From positions 124,001 through 188,000 of the forward strand of contig CAWHCK010000049.1 in assembly GCA_963827585.1 (NCBI GenBank): a stretch of 64,000 nt of DNA, in the 5' to 3' direction. This stretch comes from VAZQ01 sp963827585 (GTDB taxonomy: Bacteria > Pseudomonadota > Alphaproteobacteria > Rhizobiales > Xanthobacteraceae). Below are positions 34,870-44,988 of the stretch, piece after piece (positions within the stretch are counted from its first letter, which is position 1; every line of letters starts with the position of its first letter). A model generated the notes under the pieces. That model saw only the letters and a program-made list of their open reading frames with translations. It was not told the DNA's origin and did not search any database. The position numbers were made by a program, and so were the translations under genes.

Positions 34870-35509
34870 GATCGGCGCGCCGCCGACCTGCGTGGGGGCC
34901 GCCGGCAAACTCAGGCCAGGATGGGCGTCGGCGGGCGGAGAGACAAGGGCAGGATGAATGCGCGCGAGGCGCCCCTCGCAGCGCTGCTTGTGCTCGGGAG
35001 GGTTGCGCCTATCGGAACGCGATGCGCCAAGCGTTCTTGAAGGCGGGCCAGGGCCTGAGGGGATACCGCCGGTATATGCCGTAATGCAGCAACAGACGTT
35101 CCAAGAACAACACGGTGTCGCCTCCAATTCGCCCAGGCCAACGCCGAGGCGGCGTGATCGTTCCAATCCTTTCTGAGTCGGTTCGAGCAGTCGACAAAAT
35201 CATGGGAGCGGTCCACTGACCCTGTCGGCGCGGCGCTCCCGCACTCCAGCCGGAATCGATGCGGCCGGCCGGGAGTAATCAACCGGGACAATGTCTCCCG
35301 ACCGGCCAAGCCTCGTGGAGTGTGCTGACGAACAAAGTCTCCTGAAGGCTTTGAAGCGCAACGCCGGGGCAATAAACGCAGCCCCCGCAAAGGTTCTAGG
35401 AGCGGTGTGTTTCCGTTTGATGACGCCAATGCGACATCTCACCGCCGAGACGCGACGCGGAAAATTCCATTGTGCAGCGCATCGAACCGGCCGCCCAGCT
35501 GGTGCACGT
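34870..35509. other. Long gap with one doubtful small gene
   Basis: Some 640 bases between the CMD gene and the penicillin-binding protein gene. Apart from the small minus-strand frame listed at 35009-35203, no domain, RNA or repeat was recognised. It contains the leader of the CMD gene. Confidence 0.4.
35009..35203 (-). CDS. Small basic hypothetical protein (doubtful)
   Basis: 64 residues; the second half (VLFLERLLLHYGIYRRYPLR, then PWPAFKNAWRIAFR) has the look of the short Arg/Trp-rich helical proteins seen in rhizobial genomes, and is far less Arg/Ala-monotonous than shadow frames here. No clear ribosome site is seen before the ATG, and the first 28 residues look poor. Function unknown; it could be a chance frame. 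Confidence 0.3.
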   Translation of the reverse strand: MILSTARTDSERIGTITPPRRWPGRIGGDTVLFLERLLLHYGIYRRYPLRPWPAFKNAWRIAFR

Positions 35510-38349
35510 TCAGTCGTAACGCCGGCTGCCCCAGAAATAGTTTGGATCCGCGCGTCGCCACTCGCGCTGATCCCAGCGCTGCCCATGGTCCCAGCGCCAA
35601 CCCCATTGGCTTCGCCAGGGATCGCGTGACCACCCGTCCTCGACGGGGTGCACGCTGGCCCTGCTGCGGGATGGCTTGTCTTCTCCATCGCGCTGCGCGT
35701 AGGCGCTCTCGCGCGACACCAACCGATACTGGGTATCTATGACTTTGCCTTTGGCATCGACCCGGAAGCATTCGGTGACTGCTTTTCCGCGGCCGGCTTG
35801 CGTGTCGCCGGACTCCAGGTCGATCGATTTGCATGCGAGCTGGCGCTTGGCCTCGGGCGAGGGCGGGGCGAGCGCGGCTTTGGGCGCGACATTGGCCCAC
35901 ACCGCCTGCATCACCGGCTCGAAGATCGGCACCGCGACGCCGCCTCCGGTCGAGCCGCCGCCGAGCGTGCGGCGCTTGCCGTCGGCATTGTCGTAGCCGA
36001 TCCAGACCGCGACCGTGACGTCGTTGGTGAAGCCGACGAACCAGGCGTCGTTCTCGTCGTCGGAGGTGCCGGTCTTGCCCGCCACATAGGGGGAAAGACC
36101 GGCGATCGCGCGCGCGGTGCCGCGCGCCAGCACGCCCTGCAGCATGGTCTTGAGCTGGTAGAAGGCGGCGCGATCGACCGACGTGATGGTCACCGGCGAT
36201 GTCTGCTCATGACGGTAGATGGTCTCTCCATCGCGTTCGATGGCGTCCACGACGTGGGGTACGGGGCGCGGGCCTTCATTCGCGATCGCCGCGTAGAATG
36301 CCGCCAGATCGATCGGCCGCACCGGCTGGGCGCCGAGCACGAACGGATAGTAGCGCATGCATTCGCGGTAGATCTGCGCTTCGACCGCAAGCTCGCACAG
36401 ACGATTGAGACTGGCTTCCGGCTTGTTTTCGATGCCACCGTCGAGCAAACGGGCGGTGGCGAGATTGCGCGAATTCTCGAGCGCGCGGCGCAAGGTCAGC
36501 GTACCGCCCGAGCCGCCGTCGTAGTTGCTCGGCGTCCAGTAATCCTGCTGGCGGGCGCGGCCGCCGCCGATGGGCGGCAGCGTGATCGGCTCGTCCAGCA
36601 CCAGCGTATTGGGCTGCAGCCCCTTGCCGAGCGCCGCCAGATAGCTCAGCGGCTTGATGGCGGAGCCCGGCTGGCGCACCGCCTGGGTCGCGCGGTTGAG
36701 CTGGCTCAGCGGATAGGAGAAGCCGCCGGTCATGGCGAGCACGCGGCCGGTCTTGTTCTCCAGCACGACCACGGTCCCCTGCACGATAGGCCGCACGCGC
36801 AGCTCCGCCCGCGCCGCGGTCTTGCCCTTGCCCTCGGCCACGCGGATGAGCACCACGTCGTTGAGCACGAGCTTGCGCTGGGCGGCGGCGTTGTCGATCG
36901 CGAGCGGAAGAACGCGCCCGTCGGCGAGGCCGACACGCCAGGCCTCGCCCTTCTTGCCGCTCGGTTTCTCCACCACCAGCGCCGGCGTCCAGTGCACGTC
37001 GTAGAGCGGCAGCCGCGCGCTCGCGAGCGCCCGCTGCCAGGCCGGCCGCTTGTCGCCGCTTTTCGTGTCCGCTTCGACGCGCTTGATCGCCTGCGACAAG
37101 TTGGCTTCCGCGCCACGGAACTGGAGGCGCCCGGCGTTGCGCTCGTAGCGCCACAATCCTTCCTGCAAGGCCGCTTCCGCCGCCCGCTGCAATTGCGGGT
37201 TTATGGTCGAGCGCACGGTGTAGGAGTGGGCGGTGATCGCTTCGATGCCGGCCACCGACTTGGCTTCGCGGGCGACCTGATCGACGAAGTGGAAGCCGAT
37301 GTCGCGCCGTGGCCGCTCATAGGCCACCATCGTCGGCAGCGCAGGCAGTCCCCGGCTGGGCAGCTCGACGCGGCCGCTCCGTCCTCCTGCATGCGGCTGA
37401 GAACATAGGCGAGCCGTTCCTGCGCCCGCCCGGGATGCCGGTCGGGATTGAAATGGTTGGGACCTTTCGTGAGCCCGGCGAGCAGTGCGCCCTCCGCGAG
37501 CTCGAGCGCATCGACGGATTTTCCGAAATACGCTCGCGCCGCCATCTCGATGCCCCAGGAGCCGCGGCCGAGATAGACGGAATTGAGATAGAGCTCGAGA
37601 ATCTCCCCCTTGCTCAGCTCGCGCTCGACCCGCGACGCCACGATCATCTCGCGGATCTTGCGCTCGTAGGTGAGATCGTCGCCGACCAACAGGTTCTTCG
37701 CGATCTGCTGGGTGACGGTCGAGCCGCCCTGCGGGCGGCCGGACTGGGCAAGGTTGCCGATGAAGGCGCGGATCAAGCCGCGCTCGTCGATCCCCTTGTG
37801 CTGATAGAAGCGCTTGTCCTCGGCCGCGACGAAGGCTTTCTGCACGTGCTCCGGAATGTCGGCGAGAGAAACCCATACCCGGCGCTGATTCTCCTCGAAC
37901 ACTTCCGCGAACGGCTTGCCTGCGCCGTCGAGCACGACGCTCGCGCCGGGAAGCTTCAGGCCCTTGAGCTTGGTGTGATCGGGCAGGTCGGCGACCGCCT
38001 TGTTGTAGAAATCGATCACCGCGCCGAGATCGACGGCCGGGACAGCGACGGTCTCGTTCTTGCAAAACTGCCGATAGGCGGTCTGCAGATCGACAAAATT
38101 GATGCCGCGGAATGCCTTGCTCTCGCCGATGGCCTGCGGGTCGTCCAGCGCCGTCGCGATGAGTTCCTCGAGGTTGATGTCCTCGATGTCGAAGGCCTTG
38201 CGCATATGGGCGCAGCCTGCGCGCAGGAGCTGCGCGACCTGCTGCTGATCCTGCGTGCGATCGAACTGGGTCTTCACCGCCTGCGGTGCGGTCGCGACCT
38301 GACTGAGCGCCAGCGCAGTGGCAAAGATCTTAGCGAGGATGGATTCCAT
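35510..38349 (-). pseudogene. Class A penicillin-binding protein (PBP1A-like), frameshifted
   Basis: N-terminal signal-like helix, about 130 residues of extension, then the glycosyltransferase motifs EDKRFYQHKG, GGSTVTQQIAKNL, RKIREMIVASRVE and LNSVYLGRG. The frame breaks near 37380 after SRMQEDGAA: one base is missing, and the next frame continues ELPSRGLPALPTMVAYERP. The transpeptidase motifs are complete: SAIK (Ser nucleophile), SRN and KTGTS. The C-terminal tail is Trp/Arg-rich (WRSQWGWRWDHGQRWDQREW). Total would be about 946 residues, long for the family. It polymerises and cross-links peptidoglycan in the periplasm. With all motifs intact, the break is probably a sequence error. Confidence 0.85.
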
Positions 38350-38461
38350 GGAAGTGGATTGGCCTATTCTGGATTCTTCCAAGCCAAGCTCACTCACTGG
38401 AAAGTCATTGGGAAAGGCTCGGTTCCCGTTCCTCCCAAAGTATTTCGCAGAAGGCTCGCTT

Positions 38462-38548
38462 GTAGGATGGGTTGAGCGAAGCGATACCCATCATCTCTCG
38501 GCCGATGCCCTCGATTGATGGGTTTCGCTGGCGCTCAACCCATCCTAC
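38462..38548. repeat. Inverted repeat of the GTAGGATGGGTTGAGCG family
   Basis: Two arms of about 32 bases, GTAGGATGGGTTGAGCGAAG onward and its near-perfect complement ending CGCTCAACCCATCCTAC, surround about 22 bases. It lies between the PBP and fumarylacetoacetase genes. Related arms occur at 15918 and 45916-46105. Confidence 0.8.
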
Positions 38549-38561
38549 GGGCTGTGGGCCG

Positions 38562-39875
38562 TCAGGTCGCCGGCTCGACCGTCCCGCGGCATTCGCCGAA
38601 GCCGATGGTGGCGAAGCCGTCGCGCTGGCAGCGCGCCCGCATGATGACGCTATCGCCATCCTCCAGGAAGCGGCGGCTCTCGCCGGAGGCGAGTTCGACC
38701 GGCCGGCGACCGCCGGCGGAGATTTCCAGCAAGCTTCCGAGCCCGTCGTCCTCCGGCCCTGAGATCGTGCCGGTCCCGAGAAGGTCGCCCGGCCGCAGGT
38801 TGCAACCGCCGCTGGCGTGGTGCGCGACCAGTTGGGCGACGGTCCAATAGAGGTGGCGCGCGCTGCCGGAAGACAGTCGATACTCGGGAAATCCTCTCGA
38901 CTGCAGGCCGTCCGTGAGCAAAAACACCTCGAGATCGATGGCCAGCGCCCCGGTTGCCTGGTCGGCCGCATCGAAGAGATAGGGAAGAGGAGTGGGGTCG
39001 CCCACCGGCCGCGGCGCCTGCGCGGTGCGGAACGGCGCCAAGGCTTCGGGTGTGACGACCCACGGCGAGATGGTGGTGCAAAAGCTCTTGCCGAGGAATG
39101 GGCCGAGCGGCTGATATTCCCACGCCTGGATGTCGCGCGCGGACCAATCGTTCAGCAGGCAGAAGCCGGCGACGTGGCTCGCCGCGTCCGCCATTGCAAT
39201 CGGCGTGCCGAGCTCATTGCCCGGGCCGATCCAAACGCCGAGCTCCAGCTCATAGTCGAGATTGCGCGAGGGCCCGAAGCTCGGAACGGTTTCGGTTGAG
39301 GGTTTGCGCTGGCCGTGCGGGCGGCGCACGTTGGCGCCCGATGCCCGGATGGACGAGGCGCGACCGTGATAGCCGATCGGTACGTATTTGTAGTTCGGCA
39401 GCAGCGGATTGTCGGGGCGGAACAGCTTGCCGGCATTGGTGGCATGGTGGATGCCGGCAAAGAAGTCCGTGTAATCGCCGATCGTGGCCGGGAGCTCGAG
39501 GCGGCAATCGCCGCTGCCGTAAAGGAGGCGGGAACGCTCGGCTTCGATCCGGGCGCGGTCGGCGCCATCGGCGTCGAGGATCTCGCCGAGCCGGCGTCGT
39601 AGCGCAAGGCGCCCGTCGCGCCCGAGCGCGAACAACGGGTTCAGCGTCGCGCCGGACGCGACCTGCGCTGCTTCTGCGGCAACGCCCTCGAACAGTCCGA
39701 ACTCGAGCGCCGCGGCGAGATCGAGGATTTCATCTCCGATCGCGACGCCGCCGCGGGCGCCGCCGCCCGGTGGCGTGAATACGCCCAGCGGCAGGTTCTG
39801 GATCGGGAAGTCGAGGTGACCGTTGGCCGACGCGACCCAACTGCGCCGTCCCGGGGAATGGGTTTCGTCGATCAT
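38562..39875 (-). CDS. fahA: Fumarylacetoacetase
   Basis: 437 residues, the normal full-length two-domain size. N-terminal domain to about 115, then the catalytic domain: YTDFFAGIHHATNAGKLFRP (catalytic His and metal Asp region), YHGRASSI, NLDYELELGVWIGPGN (Glu ligands near 200), LLNDWSARDIQAWEYQPLGP and GKSFCTTISPWVV. It hydrolyses fumarylacetoacetate to fumarate and acetoacetate, the last step of tyrosine/homogentisate breakdown. ATG 39875 is set by the domain start. It lies 55 bases downstream of hmgA on the same strand. A second, divergent copy is at 61418. Confidence 0.92.
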   Translation of the reverse strand: MIDETHSPGRRSWVASANGHLDFPIQNLPLGVFTPPGGGARGGVAIGDEILDLAAALEFGLFEGVAAEAAQVASGATLNPLFALGRDGRLALRRRLGEILDADGADRARIEAERSRLLYGSGDCRLELPATIGDYTDFFAGIHHATNAGKLFRPDNPLLPNYKYVPIGYHGRASSIRASGANVRRPHGQRKPSTETVPSFGPSRNLDYELELGVWIGPGNELGTPIAMADAASHVAGFCLLNDWSARDIQAWEYQPLGPFLGKSFCTTISPWVVTPEALAPFRTAQAPRPVGDPTPLPYLFDAADQATGALAIDLEVFLLTDGLQSRGFPEYRLSSGSARHLYWTVAQLVAHHASGGCNLRPGDLLGTGTISGPEDDGLGSLLEISAGGRRPVELASGESRRFLEDGDSVIMRARCQRDGFATIGFGECRGTVEPAT

Positions 39876-39930
39876 GTTCCAGTCTTTTTTGGAGGTATCT
39901 GGAGAAGCGCCTGAACGGAATCGGCTCCTG

Positions 39931-41298
39931 TCACGGCTGCTTGCTGGATGGATCGAAGTGCCTGCGCAAGCCCTTCCAGCAATCGATGTAGTCGTCCTGC
40001 CGCTCGTCGAGCTCGGCCGCATATGCCGTGAGGCGCTGCGGGAAGCGCGTCTCGAACATAAACGCCATCGTGTCGGCGAGCTTCACGGGTTTGAGCTCGC
40101 TGTTGCTTGCATGCTCGAAAGCAAGCTCATCGGGCCCGTGCGGCAACATACAATTGTGAAGCGAAATGCCGCCGGGGACGAAGCCCTCAGGCTTGGCGTC
40201 GTAGACGCCATAGATCAGACCCATGAACTCCGACATCAGGTTGCGGTGATACCACGGCGGCCGGAAGGTATTTTCCGTCACCTGCCAGCGCTCGGGAAAG
40301 ATGACGAAGTCGACATTGGCAGTCCCCGGAGTCTCGGACGGAGCAGTCAAGACCGTGAAGATCGAGGGATCGGGGTGATCGAACAGCAACGCCCCCACCG
40401 GGGAGAACTGGCGCAGATCGTATTTGTAGGGCGCGTAGTTGCCGTGCCAGGCGACCACGTCGAGCGGCGACTGATCGATCTGCGCGGCATAGAGTTCGCC
40501 GCCCCATTTCACCAGCAACGTCGAGGCTTCCTCCCTGTCCTCATAGGCAGCCACGGGAGTGAGGAAATCGCGCGGATTGGCAAGGCAGTTCGCGCCGATC
40601 GGTCCACGATACGGCAAGGTCAAGGCGCCGCCGTAGTTCTCGCAGACATATGCACGCGCCGGCCCGTCGACGAGCTCGACCTTGAAGATCATGCCGCGCT
40701 GGATCACGCAGATCTCGCCGGGCGCGATCTCGATCACGCCGAACTCGGTGCGGAAACGCATTTTGTTGTGCTGCGCGACGATGAGGAGCTCGCCGTCGGC
40801 ATTGAAAAAATATTCGTTGCGCATGGATGCGGTCACCAGCAGCACATGCGCCGCCATCCCGGCCCGCGTCTCGGCATCGCCCGCCGTGGTCATGGTGCGC
40901 AGTCCGCTGACGAAGGTCAGCGTCTCGTCAGGGATCGGGATCGGTCCCCAACGCAGCTGGCCGATCGGCAGGTCGCTTTCCTCCCGCGCCATCGGAGCGG
41001 TGCGGACCAATCCCTTGTCGATCTTGCGGTAGCGGCCGGAGTGCTTGACGGTCGGCCGGATGCGGTAAAGCCAGGAGCGCTGATTGGTCGCCTGCGGTGC
41101 CGTGAACGGCGACCCCGAGAGCTGTTCGGCATAGAGGCCGAACCTCACCTTTTGGGGCGAATTGCGCCCGACCGGGAGCGCGCCCGCGAGCGCCTCGGTT
41201 TCGAAGGAGTTGCCGAAGCCGGACATGTAGCCGGGAGCGAGACCGTCGCGGCGCAAACCGGCCGTGACCTCAAATCGCGATGAATCCTGAACGTTCAT
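39931..41298 (-). CDS. hmgA: Homogentisate 1,2-dioxygenase
   Basis: 455 residues, the normal size. Opening YMSGFGNSFETEAL and the iron ligands His351, Glu357 (WYHRNLMSEFMG) and His387 (MLPHGPD) align with the human enzyme ligands at a constant offset of 16, so the active site is complete. It opens the ring of homogentisate to maleylacetoacetate. CCGGAGG lies before the ATG. fahA follows, but no maleylacetoacetate isomerase or regulator is adjacent. A promoter-like site with an overlapping dyad lies 40-70 bases upstream. Confidence 0.95.
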   Translation of the reverse strand: MNVQDSSRFEVTAGLRRDGLAPGYMSGFGNSFETEALAGALPVGRNSPQKVRFGLYAEQLSGSPFTAPQATNQRSWLYRIRPTVKHSGRYRKIDKGLVRTAPMAREESDLPIGQLRWGPIPIPDETLTFVSGLRTMTTAGDAETRAGMAAHVLLVTASMRNEYFFNADGELLIVAQHNKMRFRTEFGVIEIAPGEICVIQRGMIFKVELVDGPARAYVCENYGGALTLPYRGPIGANCLANPRDFLTPVAAYEDREEASTLLVKWGGELYAAQIDQSPLDVVAWHGNYAPYKYDLRQFSPVGALLFDHPDPSIFTVLTAPSETPGTANVDFVIFPERWQVTENTFRPPWYHRNLMSEFMGLIYGVYDAKPEGFVPGGISLHNCMLPHGPDELAFEHASNSELKPVKLADTMAFMFETRFPQRLTAYAAELDERQDDYIDCWKGLRRHFDPSSKQP

Positions 41299-41338
41299 GG
41301 CGATCCTCCGGATATATGTCGTGCAGATAACGCTCCAT

Positions 41339-41368
41339 ATAGCAAGTCGAGACGTTAGGAAACGTCAA
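41339..41368 (-). promoter_or_regulatory. hmgA promoter with overlapping dyad operator
   Basis: On the minus strand TTGACG (41368-41363) and TGCTAT (41344-41339) are 18 bases apart. The perfect dyad GACGTT-AGGA-AACGTC (41351-41366) overlaps the -35 box. This geometry suits repression by a homogentisate-pathway regulator (MarR or IclR types are known for hmg genes elsewhere); no such regulator is in the window. Judged by eye. Confidence 0.45.
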
Positions 41369-41426
41369 TTGCGATGCGCGGTGTCCTACCGCATCGTCGC
41401 CGGTAGCCAGAGCGCGATCTGCCGCG

Positions 41427-43484
41427 TCACCGCCACATGCGGCGCAGTCGCGCAGCGATATCGACGCCCTCGCGGGCAGGCCTCCTGGTCGATGCCGTTG
41501 CCGCGGCAACCGGCCAGGCCGCGCATTCGAAACGATCGAGCATGGCCGTGGTGATGAAGCGCGTGCGCGCCGCATACATGTGACGATCGCCGTTGCTCCT
41601 CTGCTGGTGAGCGAAGAAGCGCTGCGGCATGATCAGGTGCAGATGATCCTTGGCGCGGGTCATGGCGACATAGAGCAGGCGCCGCTCTTCTTCGAGCTCG
41701 GCCGCGCTGCCGGTACCGAGGTCCGAGGGGATGCAGCCGTCGACCGCGTTGAGCACGAGCACCCACGTCCATTCCTGCCCCTTGGCCGAGTGGATCGTCG
41801 AGAGAATGAGATAATCCTCGTCGATGAGCGGCGTCCCGGCCTCGCCGCTGGTGGCTTCGGGCGGATCCAGCGTGAGCTCGGTGAGGAAGCGCTGGCGCGT
41901 GGGATAGGTGGATGCGATCTGGGCCAGCTGCACAAGGTCGGCCTGACGAAGGACCGCGTCGTCATGGATGCGCTCGAGATGCGGTGCGTACCAGCGGCAG
42001 ACCAGGTCGAGCTCGGCCGGCCACCCGGCGGCCCGGCTGCGCACCAGCCCGATCGCCTCGGCGAAGGCTGGCCAGTGCGCGGCGCACGCCGCAGGCGGGG
42101 CGAACGCGGCGATGGCGGGTAGCGGATCGGACGCCGCCATGACGCGATCGAGCAGCCGCTCCGCCGTTGCCGGGCCGGCGCCGGGCAGCAGCTGGATGAC
42201 GCGAAAGCCCGAGACGCGATCGCGCGGGTTCTCCGCCCAGCGCAGGAACGCCAGGACATCCTTGATGTGCGCGGCTTCGAGAAACTTCAGGCCGCCGTAT
42301 TTGACGAACGGGATGTTGCGACGGGCGAGCTCGATTTCGAGCGGCGCGCTGTGATGGGATGCCCGGAACAGCACCGCTTGTGCCTTGAGCGCGACGCCTG
42401 TTTCGCGGCTCTCCAAGACCTTGCCGGCGACATAGCGCGCCTGATCGGCTTCGTCGCGCACGCTCACCAGCCGTGGCCGCTCGGCGGAAACGCGGTCCGA
42501 CCAGAGCGTCTTGGTAAAGCGCTCGTCGGCGAGCTCGATCACCGCGTTCGCCGCAGCAAGGATCGGCTGCGTCGATCGGTAGTTGCGGTCGAGCGTGACG
42601 ATCTCGGCGCGCGGGCTGAAGTGGCCGGGAAAGTCGAGGATGTTGCGCACCGTCGCCGCCCGGAACGAATAGATCGATTGCGCATCGTCGCCCACCACGG
42701 TCAGGCCGGTGCCGTTGGGCTTGAGCGCCAGGAGAATCGACGCCTGCAGCCGATTGGTGTCCTGATATTCATCCACCAGCACGTGATCGAAACGCTCGGC
42801 GACGTCCGCGGCGATCGACGGCTCCGCCATCATCTGCGCCCAATACAGCAGGAGATCGTCGTAATCGAGCACATGCTGGCGCTGCTTGGCCGCGACATAG
42901 GCCGCGAACAGTCGGCGCAGTTCCGCTTCCCACGTCGCGCACCAGGGAAACACGGCGCCGAGCACGTCCGCGAGCGGCGTTTCCGCGTTCACCGCACGCG
43001 AATAGATCGCGAGGCAGGTCCCCTTCGCGGGAAAGCGCCGCTGCATTTTCGAGAAGCCGAGATCGTGCCGGATCAGATTGAGGAGATCGGCGGAATCCTC
43101 GCGGTCGTGAATCGTGAACGCGCGATCGAGCCCGATGTGCGGCGCATATTCGCGGATGAGGCGCGCCCCGATCGCATGAAAGGTTCCCGACCAGGCGAGA
43201 GCGTCCGTGAGTCCAGCACCGCCCCGCATGACCCTGGCCGTGATGCGCTCGACCCGCCGCGCCATCTCGGCCGCGGCGCGGCGCGAGAACGTCAGCAACA
43301 TGATGCGTCGGGGGTCGATGCCGTTGACGAGGAGGTGCGCCACGCGGTGCGCCAGCGTGTTGGTCTTGCCGGAGCCCGCGCCGGCAATGATCAGGAGCGG
43401 ACCGGCGGCGACAAAATCCGGCCCGCCGTATTCGACGGCGCGGCGTTGCTCGGGATTGAGATGCGCGAGGTGTGGCAAGCTCAT
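41427..43484 (-). CDS. UvrD/PcrA-like superfamily 1 ATP-dependent DNA helicase
   Basis: 685 residues. Helicase motifs: Walker A GAGSGKT at 35-41, motif Ia LTFSRRAAAEM, motif II DEYQDTN at 238-244, motif III VGDDAQSIYSFR at 264-275, motif IV LDRNYRST, motif V HSAKGQEW and motif VI LYVAMTRAK. It unwinds DNA 3' to 5' in repair or recombination. It is shorter than typical UvrD (about 720-780), lacking the Tudor-like tail; a primary UvrD probably exists elsewhere. The gene stands alone between hmgA and an Ldh gene, so it is probably not functionally linked. Confidence 0.9.
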   Translation of the reverse strand: MSLPHLAHLNPEQRRAVEYGGPDFVAAGPLLIIAGAGSGKTNTLAHRVAHLLVNGIDPRRIMLLTFSRRAAAEMARRVERITARVMRGGAGLTDALAWSGTFHAIGARLIREYAPHIGLDRAFTIHDREDSADLLNLIRHDLGFSKMQRRFPAKGTCLAIYSRAVNAETPLADVLGAVFPWCATWEAELRRLFAAYVAAKQRQHVLDYDDLLLYWAQMMAEPSIAADVAERFDHVLVDEYQDTNRLQASILLALKPNGTGLTVVGDDAQSIYSFRAATVRNILDFPGHFSPRAEIVTLDRNYRSTQPILAAANAVIELADERFTKTLWSDRVSAERPRLVSVRDEADQARYVAGKVLESRETGVALKAQAVLFRASHHSAPLEIELARRNIPFVKYGGLKFLEAAHIKDVLAFLRWAENPRDRVSGFRVIQLLPGAGPATAERLLDRVMAASDPLPAIAAFAPPAACAAHWPAFAEAIGLVRSRAAGWPAELDLVCRWYAPHLERIHDDAVLRQADLVQLAQIASTYPTRQRFLTELTLDPPEATSGEAGTPLIDEDYLILSTIHSAKGQEWTWVLVLNAVDGCIPSDLGTGSAAELEEERRLLYVAMTRAKDHLHLIMPQRFFAHQQRSNGDRHMYAARTRFITTAMLDRFECAAWPVAAATASTRRPAREGVDIAARLRRMWR

Positions 43485-43752
43485 CGGGGTAGGCGGGACG
43501 AATTAGGGTTCTGCTCCAGCGAGCACGCCTCGCGGGCGATCCACAACCATCGCGCAGCGACGATCCCGCCCTTCCGGTGCTGTCGGACGGCGTTGCCCAT
43601 TCTCGGTGCTCTCCCGACTCAGCGTGACGACGAGAACAGATAACGAACGAGAACACAAGCTCGGGCTGAGCTGTGCGTTTGGCCGATTTCGCCGGCGCTC
43701 CAACCGCGCTACAGCCAGTCGCCCCCACTCGCATGGAAGAGAGCACACCTGC

Positions 43753-44802
43753 ATGCCATCGAAGCGCGAAGCTCACGTCATCCGAAGCCCCGATCTCGAG
43801 CGCTTCGCGGCTGCGCTGTTCGCGGCGCTGGGCGTTGCGCCGCCCATGGCCGAGCAATGGGCCAGGTCGCTGGTGTGGGCGAACCTGCGGGGCGTGGATT
43901 CCCACGGCGTCTTGCGGATCCCGGGCTACATCGACCGGCTGAAGGCGAAGGCCATCAACCCGACGCCCCGCATGCGCGTCGAAATGCGCGCCGGTGCCAT
44001 CGCGGTGTTGGAGGCCGACCGCGCGCCCGGCGCGGTCGCGATGGCGATGGCCATGGAGGAAGCGATCGCCCGGGCGCGCGAGGTTCACGTCGGCTGGTGT
44101 GCCGCGCGCAACATCACCCATGCGGGCGCGGTCGGCTACTTCGCGCTGCAGGCGGCGAACGCGGGGATGGCCGGCATCGTCATGTCGGCGTCCGGCCCGA
44201 TGATGGCCTATTACGGCGCCAAGGTCGCGGGCGTGTCGACCAATCCGCTCGCGATCGCCTTCCCCGCCAAGAACCGGCCGCCGCTACTCCTCGACATGTC
44301 CACGTCGACCGTCGCCATGGGAAAGATCATGAGCGCACGCGACGCGGGGAGGGACATTCCGCCCGGCTGGGGAATGGACGCTGAGGGACGCGAAACGACC
44401 GACCCCAGGAAGGTCGCGGCGCTGCTGCCTCTGGGCGGACCGAAAGGGTCGGGACTCTCTTTCATGATCGAGTGCCTCTGCAGTCTCACGGTGAGCAACC
44501 CGATCATCGCGCCAGCGCTCGCCGCAGGTGGGGCGCTGGACGCCCCGTTTCTCAACGGCGTTGCCATTGCCGTCGATCTCGCCGTGTTCGGCGATCGCGA
44601 AGGCATTCTCGCCGAAGCGGATCGCCTGGGAAGCCTGATCCGCGCGCTTCCGCGCGATGACGGCGTCGAGCGCATCTACCTGCCAGGCGAGCGCGGCGAC
44701 AGCATCCTGGACGAGCGCACGCGCGACGGCATTCCCCTGCCGCTCGGAACGTGGTCCCGCCTGCTGGCATCTGCCGAGAAGCTCGGCGTGGCGCCGCCGT
44801 GA
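43753..44802 (+). CDS. Ldh family (malate/L-lactate-like) oxidoreductase, second copy
   Basis: 349 residues from MPSKREAHVIRS; the open frame extends 49 codons upstream but without domain content. Motifs: LVWANLRGVDSHGVLRIPGY, ARNITHAGAVGYFALQAANAG (catalytic His region near 120), GVSTNPLAIAFPAKNRPPLLLDMSTS near 165 and GGPKGSGLSFMIECLCSL near 230. It reduces or oxidises a 2-oxo/2-hydroxy acid with NAD(P). Only distantly like the copy at 23982. No operon partner is evident; the PPK2 gene follows after about 190 bases. Confidence 0.86.
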   Translation: MPSKREAHVIRSPDLERFAAALFAALGVAPPMAEQWARSLVWANLRGVDSHGVLRIPGYIDRLKAKAINPTPRMRVEMRAGAIAVLEADRAPGAVAMAMAMEEAIARAREVHVGWCAARNITHAGAVGYFALQAANAGMAGIVMSASGPMMAYYGAKVAGVSTNPLAIAFPAKNRPPLLLDMSTSTVAMGKIMSARDAGRDIPPGWGMDAEGRETTDPRKVAALLPLGGPKGSGLSFMIECLCSLTVSNPIIAPALAAGGALDAPFLNGVAIAVDLAVFGDREGILAEADRLGSLIRALPRDDGVERIYLPGERGDSILDERTRDGIPLPLGTWSRLLASAEKLGVAPP

Positions 44803-44988
44803 CGACGGTGCCGGTGGGACCGGCTTGTCGCGGATCGGGGATGCAGCCATATTCGGATTGACCACGACCCCCAGATACGAGCGGCCGCGTCCCGGTCAGC
44901 TGCGGCGGCGGTCGCCGAACAAGGGTGTCACATCCTCGTAACGCAATGTGGCGAACGTAACAGGTCCAGCTTCAAGGCGAGGGCAGCC

